A DNA stretch of 64,000 nt from Lineus longissimus (Eukaryota > Nemertea > Pilidiophora > Heteronemertea > Lineidae): assembly GCF_910592395.1 (NCBI RefSeq), contig NC_088308.1:13035001-13099000 (forward strand), read 5' to 3'. Positions 44,180 through 55,414 of the stretch are shown here, piece after piece. A model generated the notes under the pieces. It did no database searches, was not told the origin of the DNA, and was given only the letters and a program-made list of their open reading frames with translations. Within the stretch, counting starts at the first letter, position 1. Each line of letters begins with the position of its first letter. The position numbers were made by a program, and so were the translations under genes.

Positions 44180-45141
44180 CTTTTTTGGAGAAGGGACCTT
44201 TGGCATTTGCATCTTTTCCAGTGGCTCATCTTTTAAAGACGTTAGAGCCTATTTAGAAGAAAGGTTCAGTGAACTTTACTTTTTGGTTTGATAGGATGGA
44301 TATTTGGCACTAAGTTTTAACGTTTATTACATAAAATGTCGGTGTAGTGGGCCTACACAGCATTGCCTTTGTTGCATGTGGCCAATGTTTTAAGCAGCCC
44401 CCGTAATTCATGACCTTTTGACCTCAGTTGACCTAGTTACATGCATTATATTAGAACACACCTTACGGTTTTATCAGAGGCAGCTATGCTTAACATTTGA
44501 GGTCTTATACTATTAATTGGGTCCATCCATTGCGATTTAACATTCGGTTATGTTTCCCTTACCCCATATTCTGAAATTTCATAATTTCAGATTTTAAGCA
44601 TTCCGTACAGTTGTTGTGGATTCCAAATCTATCAAAATAATTTCCTATAGCCCCTCTGAAATTATATTTAGAGCATTAGAAAACACTAAAAAACAGATTT
44701 CAAGTGTAAAATGTTTGAATAATTGACCCTCAGCATTACTTTTTCGTCAGGTGTTTGACTGTCACAGATTTTGAGCAACCCTCAAAATTCGTGACCTTTT
44801 GACCTCTGTTGCCCTAATTACATGCATTACATCAAAACACATCTTAGAATCTGTTAGAGGCATCCTAGCTGAACATTTTGAGGTATAATAATAATGATTT
44901 GGTCCATCCGTTACCAAATGGCAGCTTCTTTTGTTTCCCCTACCCCATTATTCAGGGCCCCCGAAATTGACCATACCCTATCATGAAAACCGGCTGAAAA
45001 CTACCAAAAAGCTACTCATTGGGCAGGGCTATCATTTGAATTCATAAACTAGAGATACCAAGGAATAAAAAAATCACTATGAGACTTTGCCACCAGAGAT
45101 GGTACCCGTTGGTCCAATTTTGAGACTTGGCCCATGGACTA

Positions 45142-45809
45142 TATTCCGCACCTGTTCGTGTACGAAAGACAGAGAAACTTCCATAACCAAAAATGATTTG
45201 GCAATTGTTAGTAAGTTACTTAGTAGAGGCAATTACTACCGAATGGATTAGTTGCATGAGAGGCAAAAAGCTGCATTTCATCTACATGTACATGTACAAT
45301 GCCGAGATGACAATTTCGCAGCACCTCTTTGAAGATCTTTAAACCATGCAATTCTTTTCAAAACAATGCTGTAATAATTAATAAGCAGTATAAAAAGAAA
45401 TGAATTTAGGTATGTCCCCGCACAACCGCTCCCAGGACAACTGTCCCCTGGACATGTCCTGGGGGCAATCATCTATGGATGGCAGTTGTTCGGTGGCAGT
45501 TGCCAAGCTGGCAGTTGTCCTGATACGCTTTACAGTTGTATAACATAGCAATATATATTACAGCGATCTAACAGGTGAACTGAATAAAATCACCTAGCGT
45601 AAAATGTTGAAATCTGCCACCTTGGGTCATCCACGAACGAGCAGAAATCTCACCACACTGAACCGCACACCATCTCCCGAAACTGGCAAAGGAATATTTA
45701 GTAATAAGTTTTTAAATAATCTAGCTCAACTAACACTACTGAAAATGTCAGCTCAGTATTCAGACCTCGTCTTGTCCGAAATCAGGTTAACCGAATTATG
45801 CAATGCATT
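45142..45809. other. No gene; nested short palindromes
   Basis: Around 45408-45462 the words CCAGGACA/TGTCCTGG and GGGGACAG-type repeats alternate in both orientations, and GGCAGTTG occurs several times to 45520. No coding region. Confidence 0.45.
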
Positions 45810-47106
45810 TTAGGTGTCGTGGCGACTGATTTCGTGCATAAGTTTGCCGTACAAAGCTGCTGCTTCATCAACAATCGATGGCTTCAGATTTCCAGGAAGA
45901 ATCTGGTTTCCTAGTTCAATGAAATATTTGGAGCAACCATGAGGTGGGTTGTCTCTTCCATACTGCTGCTGGCAATAAGCGATGTAGTTAGAATCACAAG
46001 GAACCTGGAAGTTGTGCACACCACGTGATTCCACCATAAAAAATAATACGCCTGGCTTCCCTCTAGGATTCCCACAATTATTTTTAGCCTGAACTGTATG
46101 TTGATTCCATTGGACAACAACATGGTGTAGTTCTTTCTGAAGAATATCCATGAAACAGTATCGTAGGTATGCTACTTGCAGTGGATCCGCATCATTATAA
46201 AGATTGGTTTCGCGCAGATTCTCAAAGAAAGTTATCCACCAGTCTCGAGCTTGGCGACGCAGAATGCCCAACCAAGCTTTAATCCTTTGGCTGGCAGTGC
46301 TTTTGCCACAGATGAAACAATTATCATGAATTTCTCTGTCACTTAGCGCATGTAATTCTTGCAGATGTGTGTTTTCAGTGCCTAAATCACATCTGCAGAT
46401 CTCTGGGCATCCTCCAAATTGTTCAACTGTATCTAAGAAGTGTCTAGCGATAATACTTGGGTCGTTATTGCTAGGCCCCACCTCAAGCCACAAGATGCGT
46501 CTCGAAAAGCCATCTATGGCGCCATGTACGGCAAAGCCAAAAGGGCTTGAGTTTATCATATTCATCTGTGTGCCAGATTGAATTGGATCCAGTCGCTCTA
46601 TATTCAGGTCGGAGCTGGAGCAGCCTGCGCTTTTTCTCCTTGATGCACCATCGGGGTCTATCATTTGCATGAGTTCCACGACACAGTCCCTTTGAACTGC
46701 ATATCCATCATCAGTGGTTAGCTTGTTCCATACGGTTCGGTAACCGAGGCACAGCCCATTATATATCTGATAATATCGAGAATAGAGCCAATGATTCATT
46801 GAAGCTCGACAATTTCTGGTCTGCGCCTCAGACCGAACTTTAAATTTGTGGAATACTTGTACCGATGTATCTTCCATACATTCTACGCAGAGCGTCCGGT
46901 ATCTCTTTCTTTGTGTACCCGTGCCAAAAATACCTTTCAATTAATTCATCATTCCATACGTCGACATTTGGTCGTAAAGCTGGTGTGTACTCGGGCAATA
47001 CCATCCTCTGAAAAAAGTGTTCTCTATCGGCTCTGAGATAGCATTTTCTCCTTAAAAATCTGACTGAGATCCCGCCGTACCCCAGATAGACCCCTCTGGT
47101 GTACAT
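45810..47106 (-). pseudogene. Second integrase-core gene, catalytic acids altered
   Basis: An ATG at 47106 starts a frame with a helix-turn-helix (NDELIERYFWHGYTKKEI). A change near 46850-46930 leads to a 376-codon frame with LGYRTVWNKLT, FGFAVHGAIDGFSRRILWL, RCDLGTEN (second Asp) and the C-terminal WNQHTVQAKNN. It is a different subfamily from the gene at 8558-17704. Where relatives have Trp-His-Ile-Asp-Gly the sequence reads TQMNMINS, and the expected Glu is Lys (STASQRIKAWLGILRR). Two of three catalytic acids are therefore absent although 1.1 kb stays open. It is either decaying slowly or kept for a non-catalytic role. Confidence 0.75.
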
Positions 47107-48236
47107 GGTGTAGGGTTGGATCCCATTGGGCCAGACGCATTTGGCAGAGTGGGATCACCGGGGGTGGGGTGGGATTTCTGTGGGAAATGGGGTGATATCT
47201 CAATCCAAGCGGGTTGGGGTGGGAACCCAGTAGGGTGTGGGATTGGTGGGAAGAGGGTGAGGATCCTACCCCTATTTCATAAAGTGAAGTCTTCCATTTT
47301 GTTAAATCAAACAGATACATGTATAGGGCTGAAAATTGAATCATGATAGGTGATAGGCTTTTACCCTTTTGACAATTGTCGACTTTGTCCACGCTGAGTT
47401 ACTACCGGATATATCCGAATTTTTGGGGGCCCGTCCATAATCCCCGGTTGGCCCACTGGGATCCAAAGTGGGGCAAATTGGGATCTGGGGTATCCCATTC
47501 AGATTTTTTAAGATGATAAGAACGTTTGAATCCCCCGAAAAAAATCACCAATTGACAGAGGGTTACACATGATCACAGGTACATGATCAAAAATGATGAA
47601 AGTTTAGGCTGCATTTTGTCGCCTGAGTTACTGTATCTATGGAAAGAGTATACAGCGTTACAGCGTAGGCATAGCCTACATGTAAGCCTATATACTCGAC
47701 ATAATTTTATGCATGTAGTGTAGGATTTAAAGGGGGACGCAGTGTCCCCAGTGTCAGTAAGGCTTTTAGCACCCAACGCGGACCCCAAGGTCAAAGCAAT
47801 CTGCATTGCGGTCTATGCCAGCGCACAAGCCAGTGGGGCCCCCGATAGGTTATTTAAGTAAAGGAAAATGCCTGTCTGACAACTCACGTCTTTTTTAAAA
47901 ACGACCCCAGAAAACATTGTCTTTAGCCTTAATTTTAGGAAAAAGACAATTTCTAGAGCCATTTTAGCTCAATTTCAGTAAAAAGGCAATTTCTAGAAAT
48001 ACCACTTTCCCTAAAATTAAGGCCAAAGACAGTGTTTTTGAAGCCTTTTTAAAAAAAGGCTCGGATTAGTCGTACCAATTTTTCCTTTTACTAGGGTTTA
48101 ACACTATGATTTATTGTGAAACTCTTGTATAACACTAAGTAAATTTGGTGGCAAAAATACTTGTTAACTTACGGGCGTTCATAGCAAGGCCAGAGGTCAA
48201 GTATTTTCTTCTTCAGACGAAAGGTATATTGCGAAC
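47107..48236. other. Non-coding; G-rich tract and hairpin
   Basis: 47135-47270 is rich in GGG runs on the plus strand (GGGGGTGGGGTGGG near 47160), with the potential to form a quadruplex. An inverted pair at 47911-47940 and 48011-48040 (AAAACATTGTCTTTAGCC against its complement) forms a 30-bp stem. No gene. Confidence 0.5.
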
Positions 48237-48239
48237 AAT

Positions 48240-48357
48240 GGGTGATATGAATAAAGACAAGCAAATGATTTTATCTAAAACTCCATGTACATTTACACTA
48301 GGCCTTTCTGTACAAAATTGAAGTAAAAGCATTTGCTAGTCTTTATTCATATCACCC
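48240..48357. mobile_element. Harbinger-type MITE, 118 bp, AAT duplication
   Basis: Ends GGGTGATATGAATAAAGAC and its reverse complement, flanked by AAT at 48237-48239 and 48358-48360. The ends resemble those of the Harbinger element at 19101 (ATATGAATAAA core and nearby GCAAATGC), so a related transposase may mobilise it. A close copy is at 63029. Confidence 0.88.
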
Positions 48358-48550
48358 AATGAAACGAAAGCTATCACAGCTTTAACACCGTAACATGTTT
48401 TCTCTGATACGAAAGTTATTTATCAGAGCCTTCATTGATGTAAGGAGAAACAGAACCGAGTTTATTCCTATGTAGGCGCCATACATAGGAGTGATTTTTG
48501 AAAGCAAGGATTTTTTGAATAAACAGATTACATTTGATGACTTAGATAGT

Positions 48551-48790
48551 ATGACAGAGAAGGAAATCTTGAAACATCTTAGAATCTACCAGACAAAGAT
48601 GGCTGCCAGACTTAATGATTCATTGGGTAAGACAGTCTTGAAAGCTTACACTAAATTAACAAACTTGTTCTTGCCGGTTGATGACGCAGATGATCTTGAG
48701 GAAGACTTAAGAAATGATTACCTCGTTACCAATGAACTGTTATCGGGTTCCATTTCCGATCTCCTGGGGGTTTCTGCCTTGGGGAACTAA
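48551..48790 (+). CDS. Small Polinton-B-associated protein
   Basis: First ATG at 48551 in a frame open from 48491; 79 codons, acidic, mostly helical (MTEKEILKHLRIYQTKM, then LPVDDADDLEEDLRND). Not recognised. The next gene starts 3 bp after its stop, an operon-like spacing typical of viral or Polinton gene clusters. It could be a virion or assembly protein, but nothing proves it. Confidence 0.5.
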   Translation: MTEKEILKHLRIYQTKMAARLNDSLGKTVLKAYTKLTNLFLPVDDADDLEEDLRNDYLVTNELLSGSISDLLGVSALGN

Positions 48791-48793
48791 CTC

Positions 48794-49219
48794 ATGGATC
48801 GAACAAGGAAGAACATCCGCACGAGAATATTGTTATACGTACTTGTTGTTTATTACTCTCATCTCTCGACCATTAAGAAACCAAAGAAACAAAGATCAGA
48901 GAAACAATTAGCGTGGTCAAGAGAATTAGATAAAAGATCACAAGAATTTAAGAGGTTGAAAAGGGATATCAGACAACCGGTTGAACCCAACAAGGTTGAA
49001 CCAGAACCTGAACCAGAACCTGAACCAGAATTCGAACCAGAACCAAAACATGTCGCTAGGGCCTCATCTGGTTACTTAGTAGCTGTGGCAGTAGTTGCTA
49101 TTGCTACTATCATTTTCTTTAAGTTAAAGAAAAAGTTAATGAGTGTTAAAGAGGTTATAGATACACATGTAATGACATATACACCTGTATTGAAAGATAA
49201 GGCGAAAAGTGTCGATTGA
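48794..49219 (+). CDS. Single-pass membrane protein with Pro-Glu repeats
   Basis: 141 codons from an ATG at 48794. A basic N-terminal region with a hydrophobic stretch (ILLYVLVVYYSHL), then a Lys/Glu helical part, a PEPEPEPEPE tract, and a strong transmembrane helix (SGYLVAVAVVAIATIIFF) followed by KLKKK. The small cytoplasmic or luminal tail ends at 49219. Unidentified. Together with the preceding ORF it lies beside copies of the motif that also sits inside the polymerase of element B, so it probably belongs to that element. Confidence 0.55.
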   Translation: MDRTRKNIRTRILLYVLVVYYSHLSTIKKPKKQRSEKQLAWSRELDKRSQEFKRLKRDIRQPVEPNKVEPEPEPEPEPEFEPEPKHVARASSGYLVAVAVVAIATIIFFKLKKKLMSVKEVIDTHVMTYTPVLKDKAKSVD

Positions 49220-49230
49220 GAGAACATAAC

Positions 49231-49323
49231 TCGACCATGACTTCGTCACAAGAGCATGACAGGGTCACAGGAGCAAAAGCTCAATAGCTCGACCATGACT
49301 TCGTCAAGAGAACAAAGTTTGAC
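49231..49323 (+). repeat. Two copies of the CTTCGTCAAGAGAAC motif
   Basis: ATGACTTCGTCACAAGAGCA at about 49237-49256 and ATGACTTCGTCAAGAGAACA at about 49295-49314, directly after the membrane-protein stop. The same motif is found in the opposite orientation at 56815-56900, 60988-61015 and 61842-61905. Confidence 0.75.
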
Positions 49324-49614
49324 CAATACTATGTTTTTAATGGAGTGAACCTGACTATGATTTTGTCATAGTCATAGTTTAACTCTAACAATCACAAAAT
49401 ACACCGTCAAAAATGTAAGGTAATATATATATATATATAGTTTATTTATCGTACTCTTGTACATTTTACAGTATTGTGCATTGTGCGCTTACAAGAAAAC
49501 GTGCATTGAACAAGACAAGAACGTAAAAACAAAATACATGTATCAAAGTCTATTTATGAAAGAAAAATTCTCATGGATCCTCTGCCGCGGGGGGGGGGGG
49601 CAAAGGTCAACTTA

Positions 49615-51780
49615 TCATTCGCATGCTAGATGCGTAATAGCATCTGACAGCTCATCTCTATCAAAGAGGTGATAGTCACCCCTGTCTCTCATCAGTATAA
49701 GATCCCTGATCACACTGCCTATGTCATTCGTTTCGATATCACCAACTTTGTTACCCCTTCTAATAAGGTTGTCCCTATCGGTCCCTATCTTCTCACATAG
49801 TACATTGATGTTTCCCCCGACGGAGGAACTACTTCCGTAAATGACTAATTTCGCAGACAGTTCAACCAGTTCATTATTACTTCTCAGAGCAGTCTTAAAA
49901 AATTTTAAAAAACTGCTGTGCATCTGAAATTCCGGATTGATATCCCGGCATATAGTAGGCAACAAATTTGAGTGTGTCCGATACGGTAATTTGAATAGTT
50001 TCCTTATACATTTCCTCCAGGTCGTAAGCAGTCTATCCATGTGCCTAGAAGAAAAATCCCACAGTACGCTGCCGTATAAACACATGACATATGTTTTGAA
50101 CAGGCGATATTTTACATCAATGTCGCAATGACCAAATGCAGAGACAAGTGCATTAGTTCGGGCAATCATGTTTCCAATAGCTTGATCAATAAGTGTCTGC
50201 TCGGCGTGGGGGCCTATGATATGGCCCAGGTGATTTGCTATATCTTCTACCTCAAGTCTGTTGTTTTGCCACCTTAAAAAAGTATCGGCTGCTTCTTTTC
50301 CAAACAATAGGAAGTGTGTTTTAATGACATTGAACAATAATCTATACTCCTCGGAATATCTATCACAAATCTTAAGCATTTCCTGCATGCCATGTCTAGT
50401 GGGGCACAATAGAACTACATCATCGGCGTACGCCAATGCCCCTACAAATTGTTGGCCAATATAACATCCGTAACTCGACTGTTTCAAGTCCAGTAGCATT
50501 TCATCCGAGTAAATGCAGAATAAAATAGGGGACATTACTCCACCCTGCTTTATACCATTTTTTACATCAATTACCCTACTTAGAGTGTCCTTCCATTTTA
50601 CTTGGACATATTGACACGTGTACAGCGTTGCCAGAAATTTCACAATCAGTGGACAACATTTCTTTTTTACTAACAAGTTGAACAGCCTGGTGTATTCAAT
50701 CCTGTCGAATGCACGACTGGCATCTAATAACGTCACGTAAACATTACTTCCATGCGAGAGATAATAATCAATAACTTCTTTGAGCACAAATGTACACTGG
50801 GTGGTAGAACTCTTTTTCTTAAACCCAAATTGCAGATCAGATGTGCAAAAAACCTGAGGGCATTTTTCCATAATGATGTGGTCTAACACCTTACATAAGA
50901 CACTACTTAATGCGATTCCTCTATAGTTATCAGAATCGTTAATAGACTTTCTCTTGTTCTTGGGGATAGGAATTATAATCGACCTTTGAACGCCTCTGGT
51001 ATGTAAGAATGGGACAACATGAGCGTGAAAAGCTCCGCTAGCTTCTTGTCGAGTACCTGTACCATGTATCAAATGGTCACTAAATAGAGTCTTCCCACCA
51101 TCATGTTTTCCTTTGTTCAGTTTGAAAATTGCAGATCGAACTTCAACTGCTGAGATAGTGTGGCTAATGCACCCACATCTGTTAGTTTCACATCTAGAGT
51201 CTATGTCGTTGTCCAAGTCTTTAATTATATCACTCATCTGATCCTCGTCGTAACCAACCGATGAATATAAAGCCTCATATTTAACAGCAAACCTATCCGC
51301 GATGGATCTGTCATCCATAGCATCATCAATTCTCACCGCGTAGGTCTGTTTCTTCTTTTTTCCCCTATTGATCAACTTCCAGAAGTCGCTGTCATTCTTT
51401 TCCAGGTATGCCATTGCTATTCTATTACTCTCAGCTACCTTATTCTCCTTTTTGGAGAGTTTGACGGCATGGTGGTATCTCGCCCTAGTCGTTTTACGGA
51501 TCTCGAATACGACCCCTTGCCTTTGCGACCCCCCGGCCTTCCAGATGTTGTGCCAAAGCAGCGCCCTTTCTCTAAGCTCTCTAATGTTTTCGTTCCACCC
51601 TGGAAAAGGTTTCCGACCTTTTGCCTGAGCATTGACCTGACTAGGAAAACATTCTTCCCCTGCAGTTAAACATGCACTAATGATATCATTGTGTAAAGCC
51701 TCGATCCCTTCCTTGTGGTCATTACATTTGAATATATTACAATAGTCGCGTGCCGTTCTTTCAATGGCGTTCACCTCCCT
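49615..51780 (-). CDS. LINE ORF2 reverse transcriptase part
   Basis: Open for 741 codons (51840-49615), but the first 20 codons belong to the adjoining inserted sequence. Contains the thumb-upstream linker (KGRKPFPGWNENIRELRERA), RT motifs SIIIPIPKNK, NYRGIALSS, TLLDASRAFD, GIKQGGVMSPILF and the catalytic ALAYADDVVLLCPT, and a C-terminal region without a recognisable RNase H or zinc knuckle. It copies the element RNA at a nicked target. Undamaged on its own, but cut off from the endonuclease by the insertion. Confidence 0.88.
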   Translation of the reverse strand, partial: REVNAIERTARDYCNIFKCNDHKEGIEALHNDIISACLTAGEECFPSQVNAQAKGRKPFPGWNENIRELRERALLWHNIWKAGGSQRQGVVFEIRKTTRARYHHAVKLSKKENKVAESNRIAMAYLEKNDSDFWKLINRGKKKKQTYAVRIDDAMDDRSIADRFAVKYEALYSSVGYDEDQMSDIIKDLDNDIDSRCETNRCGCISHTISAVEVRSAIFKLNKGKHDGGKTLFSDHLIHGTGTRQEASGAFHAHVVPFLHTRGVQRSIIIPIPKNKRKSINDSDNYRGIALSSVLCKVLDHIIMEKCPQVFCTSDLQFGFKKKSSTTQCTFVLKEVIDYYLSHGSNVYVTLLDASRAFDRIEYTRLFNLLVKKKCCPLIVKFLATLYTCQYVQVKWKDTLSRVIDVKNGIKQGGVMSPILFCIYSDEMLLDLKQSSYGCYIGQQFVGALAYADDVVLLCPTRHGMQEMLKICDRYSEEYRLLFNVIKTHFLLFGKEAADTFLRWQNNRLEVEDIANHLGHIIGPHAEQTLIDQAIGNMIARTNALVSAFGHCDIDVKYRLFKTYVMCLYGSVLWDFSSRHMDRLLTTWRKCIRKLFKLPYRTHSNLLPTICRDINPEFQMHSSFLKFFKTALRSNNELVELSAKLVIYGSSSSVGGNINVLCEKIGTDRDNLIRRGNKVGDIETNDIGSVIRDLILMRDRGDYHLFDRDELSDAITHLACE

Positions 51781-54510
51781 GTCTAGACGCAAGGGCCCAA
51801 CGCGCCGCGTAGCGGCAAAAAAGCGAAGCTGGCGAAACATTTATAACGGGTCACCGTCACTTATTATTGGACTTATAGCGCATTTACGGGGTTTTGCTTT
51901 ATAGTGTCACCAGGAAAGAAAAGCATGCGACCTAACGCCGATCTATTTGTATAAAGTGATAATTGGAAGGTATATAGTAGGAAATATCAATAAAATAATC
52001 ATTCCATGTCGTCTTTTGAGGGCATTTTTGATTGTAAAAAATATATGTGTACGTCACCGTAGTCTCTGCAATGATAATTTTATCAGAGCAGTCTCGCGCA
52101 AGTAGAAGTTCTTTACCTACTAGTTCTTCACTTATTAGTGTCAACGTCTGGCGCAAAGCCAGACGTTTTCCATTACGATTTCACTACGATGTTTGACAAT
52201 AAGGAGCAGTGCGCGAGATATGCTAATGAGCAGACTTCCCTCGCTTGAGTTTCTGAAGAATGTTCCATATCGCGCTAAGCTCATCACTGCTGATTATGAC
52301 AGGCGTGCAGCGGTAGGTATCTGCTCCCCAACTTCCACCCTAATACGGTACAATAAGTTACCATTTGATGAGAATGGGACAATGCCCTCACTGTGTATGG
52401 AGTCATAGGGATAAGAAGACATTATTCATTAGTGTTGGTACAAGTGATTTTGCCCAAAAAGCATGCGCATTCAAAAAACAAAATATGCAAGGTATCACGT
52501 ACATGACCATGACGACGTGCAGAAAGTGCACTGGCCAGTGCATACCCTATGGCTATGTATAGTAAACATGGTAAACATGAACAACATCATTATTCATCGG
52601 CAGTTCATTTTACTCCCAGCTTTTTCTGAAACATATTGCCATGATGATTAGGCCTACCATGTACCATGACCAATAACGGCACTAGATCATGTAGATGTCA
52701 ACAAGTTCACATGAACCGTATAATCCCGCATAATCCCGCATGGCGCATGTGGGACATGCGTCTAAACCAAAGCCCCAAAATCACTTGTTTTGGTCTATTT
52801 CACTTGTGTTTCCCCCGTCTCCCAGTCCATAATACATTTACAGTTTACAATCCCCGATCATGGCCCAACAAAAGGTCATCGGTTGACTAAAGCCAAGGAA
52901 CACAACTGTTCAATGGATTTATAGTTGAATGCGATCAAACTACGTCTTTTCAATCGTGGATTGTAAATTTAACCCCATGGGCCTAGGGAAGGCCCTATAA
53001 CAATACTTTCGACACAGTTATTATCTCCGCTGCTTTCACCATGTTACACACAGTGCTCACTGCTGATTCTAAAATGCGCCACCTAGTCAATTGCACTATC
53101 GTCATCACCTCATCATACTTCATTGACATTACAGGCACACATTGACATAGACCACTGTTGCAATCAACGACACAGTCGCTATCCAAGTAGCATTATAGAG
53201 GTAATTATCATTATCATACCTCATTAGCATGTGAACCAATCGCGTCGCTTCCTTTGCGATCACGGCAAAGCCTCATGGAATAATGTCTTTCAACGTTGAA
53301 TAATTTTTCATATTCCATGCCTACAACTTCAATTTCTTCATAATCCATGGCTAGAAGTTCAATACTAATATAATATCCAAGATAAAGTTACAAGAAGTAG
53401 TCAATAGGGGTCTCTCACCTCTCACTGTATGTCCACACTATTCACGCTTGTACGAGGAATACATTCAATGCTGAATCTAACAACACCCAGTGCCCTTACT
53501 CTGTATATTAGTCACTGGAAGATGGCCCATTTCACTCCTTGCTTCTACTTCACCTATAGTCTCATTGCAAACGCCTCAGTTCTATGATATCACATTCACT
53601 TTCAGCTGTCATGCAACGCAACAACTGTGCTATCTGCCATCGCACATCAACGAAGAAGTGCAGCCGCCCACATTCCACCTCACGTCTGTCCGACCAGCTG
53701 CAATCCTCGAGGACACCCCACTGTACCACGATTTCACTACGATGTTTGACAAGAAGGAGCAGTGCGCGAGATAGGCTAATGAGCAGACTTCCCTCGCTTG
53801 AGTTTCGGAAGAATGTTCCATATCGCGCTAAGCTGACCACTGCTGACCATGACAGGCGTGCATTGGACTGGTACAGGTTGGAACTGAACATTGAATATGC
53901 TGGTGGTGACGCTTTCTGATGAGAAGTTGGTCGTGACTCATGCAGTATCCTTGGACTTGTCCACAGCATCGTTCAATCATTGCTCTCTGAGCTGCCTTAA
54001 TTCTGTACCCAAATACTAAGACCAAATGCCTGTTGACTGTGCTTTAAGAGAAACTGGCGCCATGCCTAGAGATATGACTGACCCCTATTGGCAAATTTGT
54101 ATGACTTTATCTTGCCTACCTAGCTGCTGCCTATAGTCTCCCTTTAACTGCGGAACACTTCAAAGTCGATAAAATGCCATGTTCCACCTTTTAATGTGTT
54201 CAGACTGCCATTTTCGAAATAATCAAGTCAGGACACTGCCTTCTAGTCTCATAATAAATTTTGCTTTCCTCAATATATAATAACATTTCTTCTTCTTCAA
54301 TGCTTTCATCATTCCAAACTTCTCCTCCTCTGACTTTTACAGGGGTACAGTCATGGCAATCAAAACCCAAATACTGAGACCAAATGCCTGTTGACTGTGC
54401 TTTAAGAGAGACTGGCGCCATGCCTAGTCTCTCTTAAAGCACAGTCAACAGACACCAACCCCCTCAGACTCAGAAACCACAAACGCCCAACCCTTCCTGC
54501 TACCCTAATA
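51780..54510. mobile_element. 2.7-kb insertion in the LINE, internally repetitive
   Basis: Not recognised. It contains direct repeats of about 135 bp (52170-52309 and 53728-53864, GTTTGACAA then GGAGCAGTGCGCGAGAT), direct repeats of about 64 bp (54005-54070 and 54364-54427), and a perfect 24-bp inverted repeat (54390-54413 and 54426-54449). Terminal inverted repeats or a target duplication were not resolved. It may be several nested insertions. Confidence 0.55.
54200..54421 (-). CDS. Short ORF in the LINE insertion
   Basis: ATG at 54421, 73 codons: MAPVSLKAQSTGIWSQYLG, then an acidic helix (WNDESIEEEEMLLYIEESK). The first 15 codons are repeated at about 54062 in the same orientation. Unrecognised; possibly a first coding exon of the inserted element. 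Confidence 0.35.
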   Translation of the reverse strand: MAPVSLKAQSTGIWSQYLGFDCHDCTPVKVRGGEVWNDESIEEEEMLLYIEESKIYYETRRQCPDLIISKMAV

Positions 54511-55414
54511 CTTCTGGATTAAACTTATATTGCACAATGTCTTCTGGGGCGAGTGAGTCCCATTTAGGCACATTTCCTCGGGCACCGGCTGACTGCCCTT
54601 CATTATAAACATGTTCAATCTGCATGTTAAACTCGACAGAAAGTGGCGAGTGATCTGAAAAGTTATCGACATCGTGAGTCACTCTATGGTCAGATATGTC
54701 CCCCAAAAGATTCTCTGTGATATAGAAATGGTCTAACACTGACCTGCTGTTGTTTATCTTACTCTCGAATGTAAAATCAATCTCACCAAAATCGCTGATA
54801 GTCTTCAGTGACTCTGACTGCAGGAATATCTCAAGTTGTTGAGTCGTGTTCAGATGCGTTCTGACCCAATCTACATTAAAATCTCCTCCCAGAATTATTC
54901 GGTCAATATCTTGTTGAGCAAACAGAGCATTCAATTCTTGTAAAGTGTCTTCGTACTCGGTGGGGTTATCGACGCCTGGCATATATACATTGCACATAAG
55001 TATTTTTACCGAGTCAGTTAATTCTACAACAATGGCGCAAAACCGGTTCGTTTTGAAAGTAACTGGCGAGATTACATGCCTGATACTAGTCTTCCAGAGG
55101 ATGGCAGTGCCACCATAAGGCCTGCCCCTCGTTATAACGCCAGGCTCCATCCCAGATACCGCGTGGGCATTGCATTCGGGAAATATACTGGTCAACACAT
55201 CAAAAAGTTCGCACTCGTGAAGCCAGTGTTCTTGCACAAATATAAAATCGTATTTGTCCGAAAGGATTGTCAGGTATTCAACTCTCCCAGTACCAAGTCC
55301 CTGAGCGTTGTAACTGGTGATGGAAAGTGGAAGTCTATTGCCGAACGAATGTGCCATGATTGGGAATAGGATACAAGTAAGAATGAAATAATACGTTAGA
55401 GGGCTCTTGTTCAT
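54510..55414 (-). CDS. LINE ORF2 endonuclease part (APE type)
   Basis: ATG at 55414. The exonuclease/endonuclease/phosphatase fold is evident: SYNAQGLG, FVQEHWLHECE, YGGTAILW, CNVYMPG, GGDFNVDW and FSDHSPLSVEF, with the catalytic Glu, Asp, Asn and His in place. The enzyme nicks target DNA to prime reverse transcription. The frame enters foreign sequence near 54510. The start codon overlaps the ORF1 stop (ATGA), an arrangement suited to termination-reinitiation. Confidence 0.88.

Larger units (their letters stand above)
40315..45141 (+). mobile_element. Academ-like DNA transposon with 730-bp inverted ends
   Basis: 4,827 bp. Inverted ends (about 40315-41045 and 44410-45141) start TAGTCCATGGGCC and are clearly alignable over their length with scattered differences and a few small gaps. 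The flanking TAT at 40312-40314 and 45142-45144 gives a 3-bp duplication. The protein between combines an XPG/PIN-like nuclease part with a C-terminal Cys8 cluster, the combination described for the Academ superfamily, which also makes 3-4-bp duplications. The superfamily name is my recollection of family architecture and was not tested. Confidence 0.75.
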
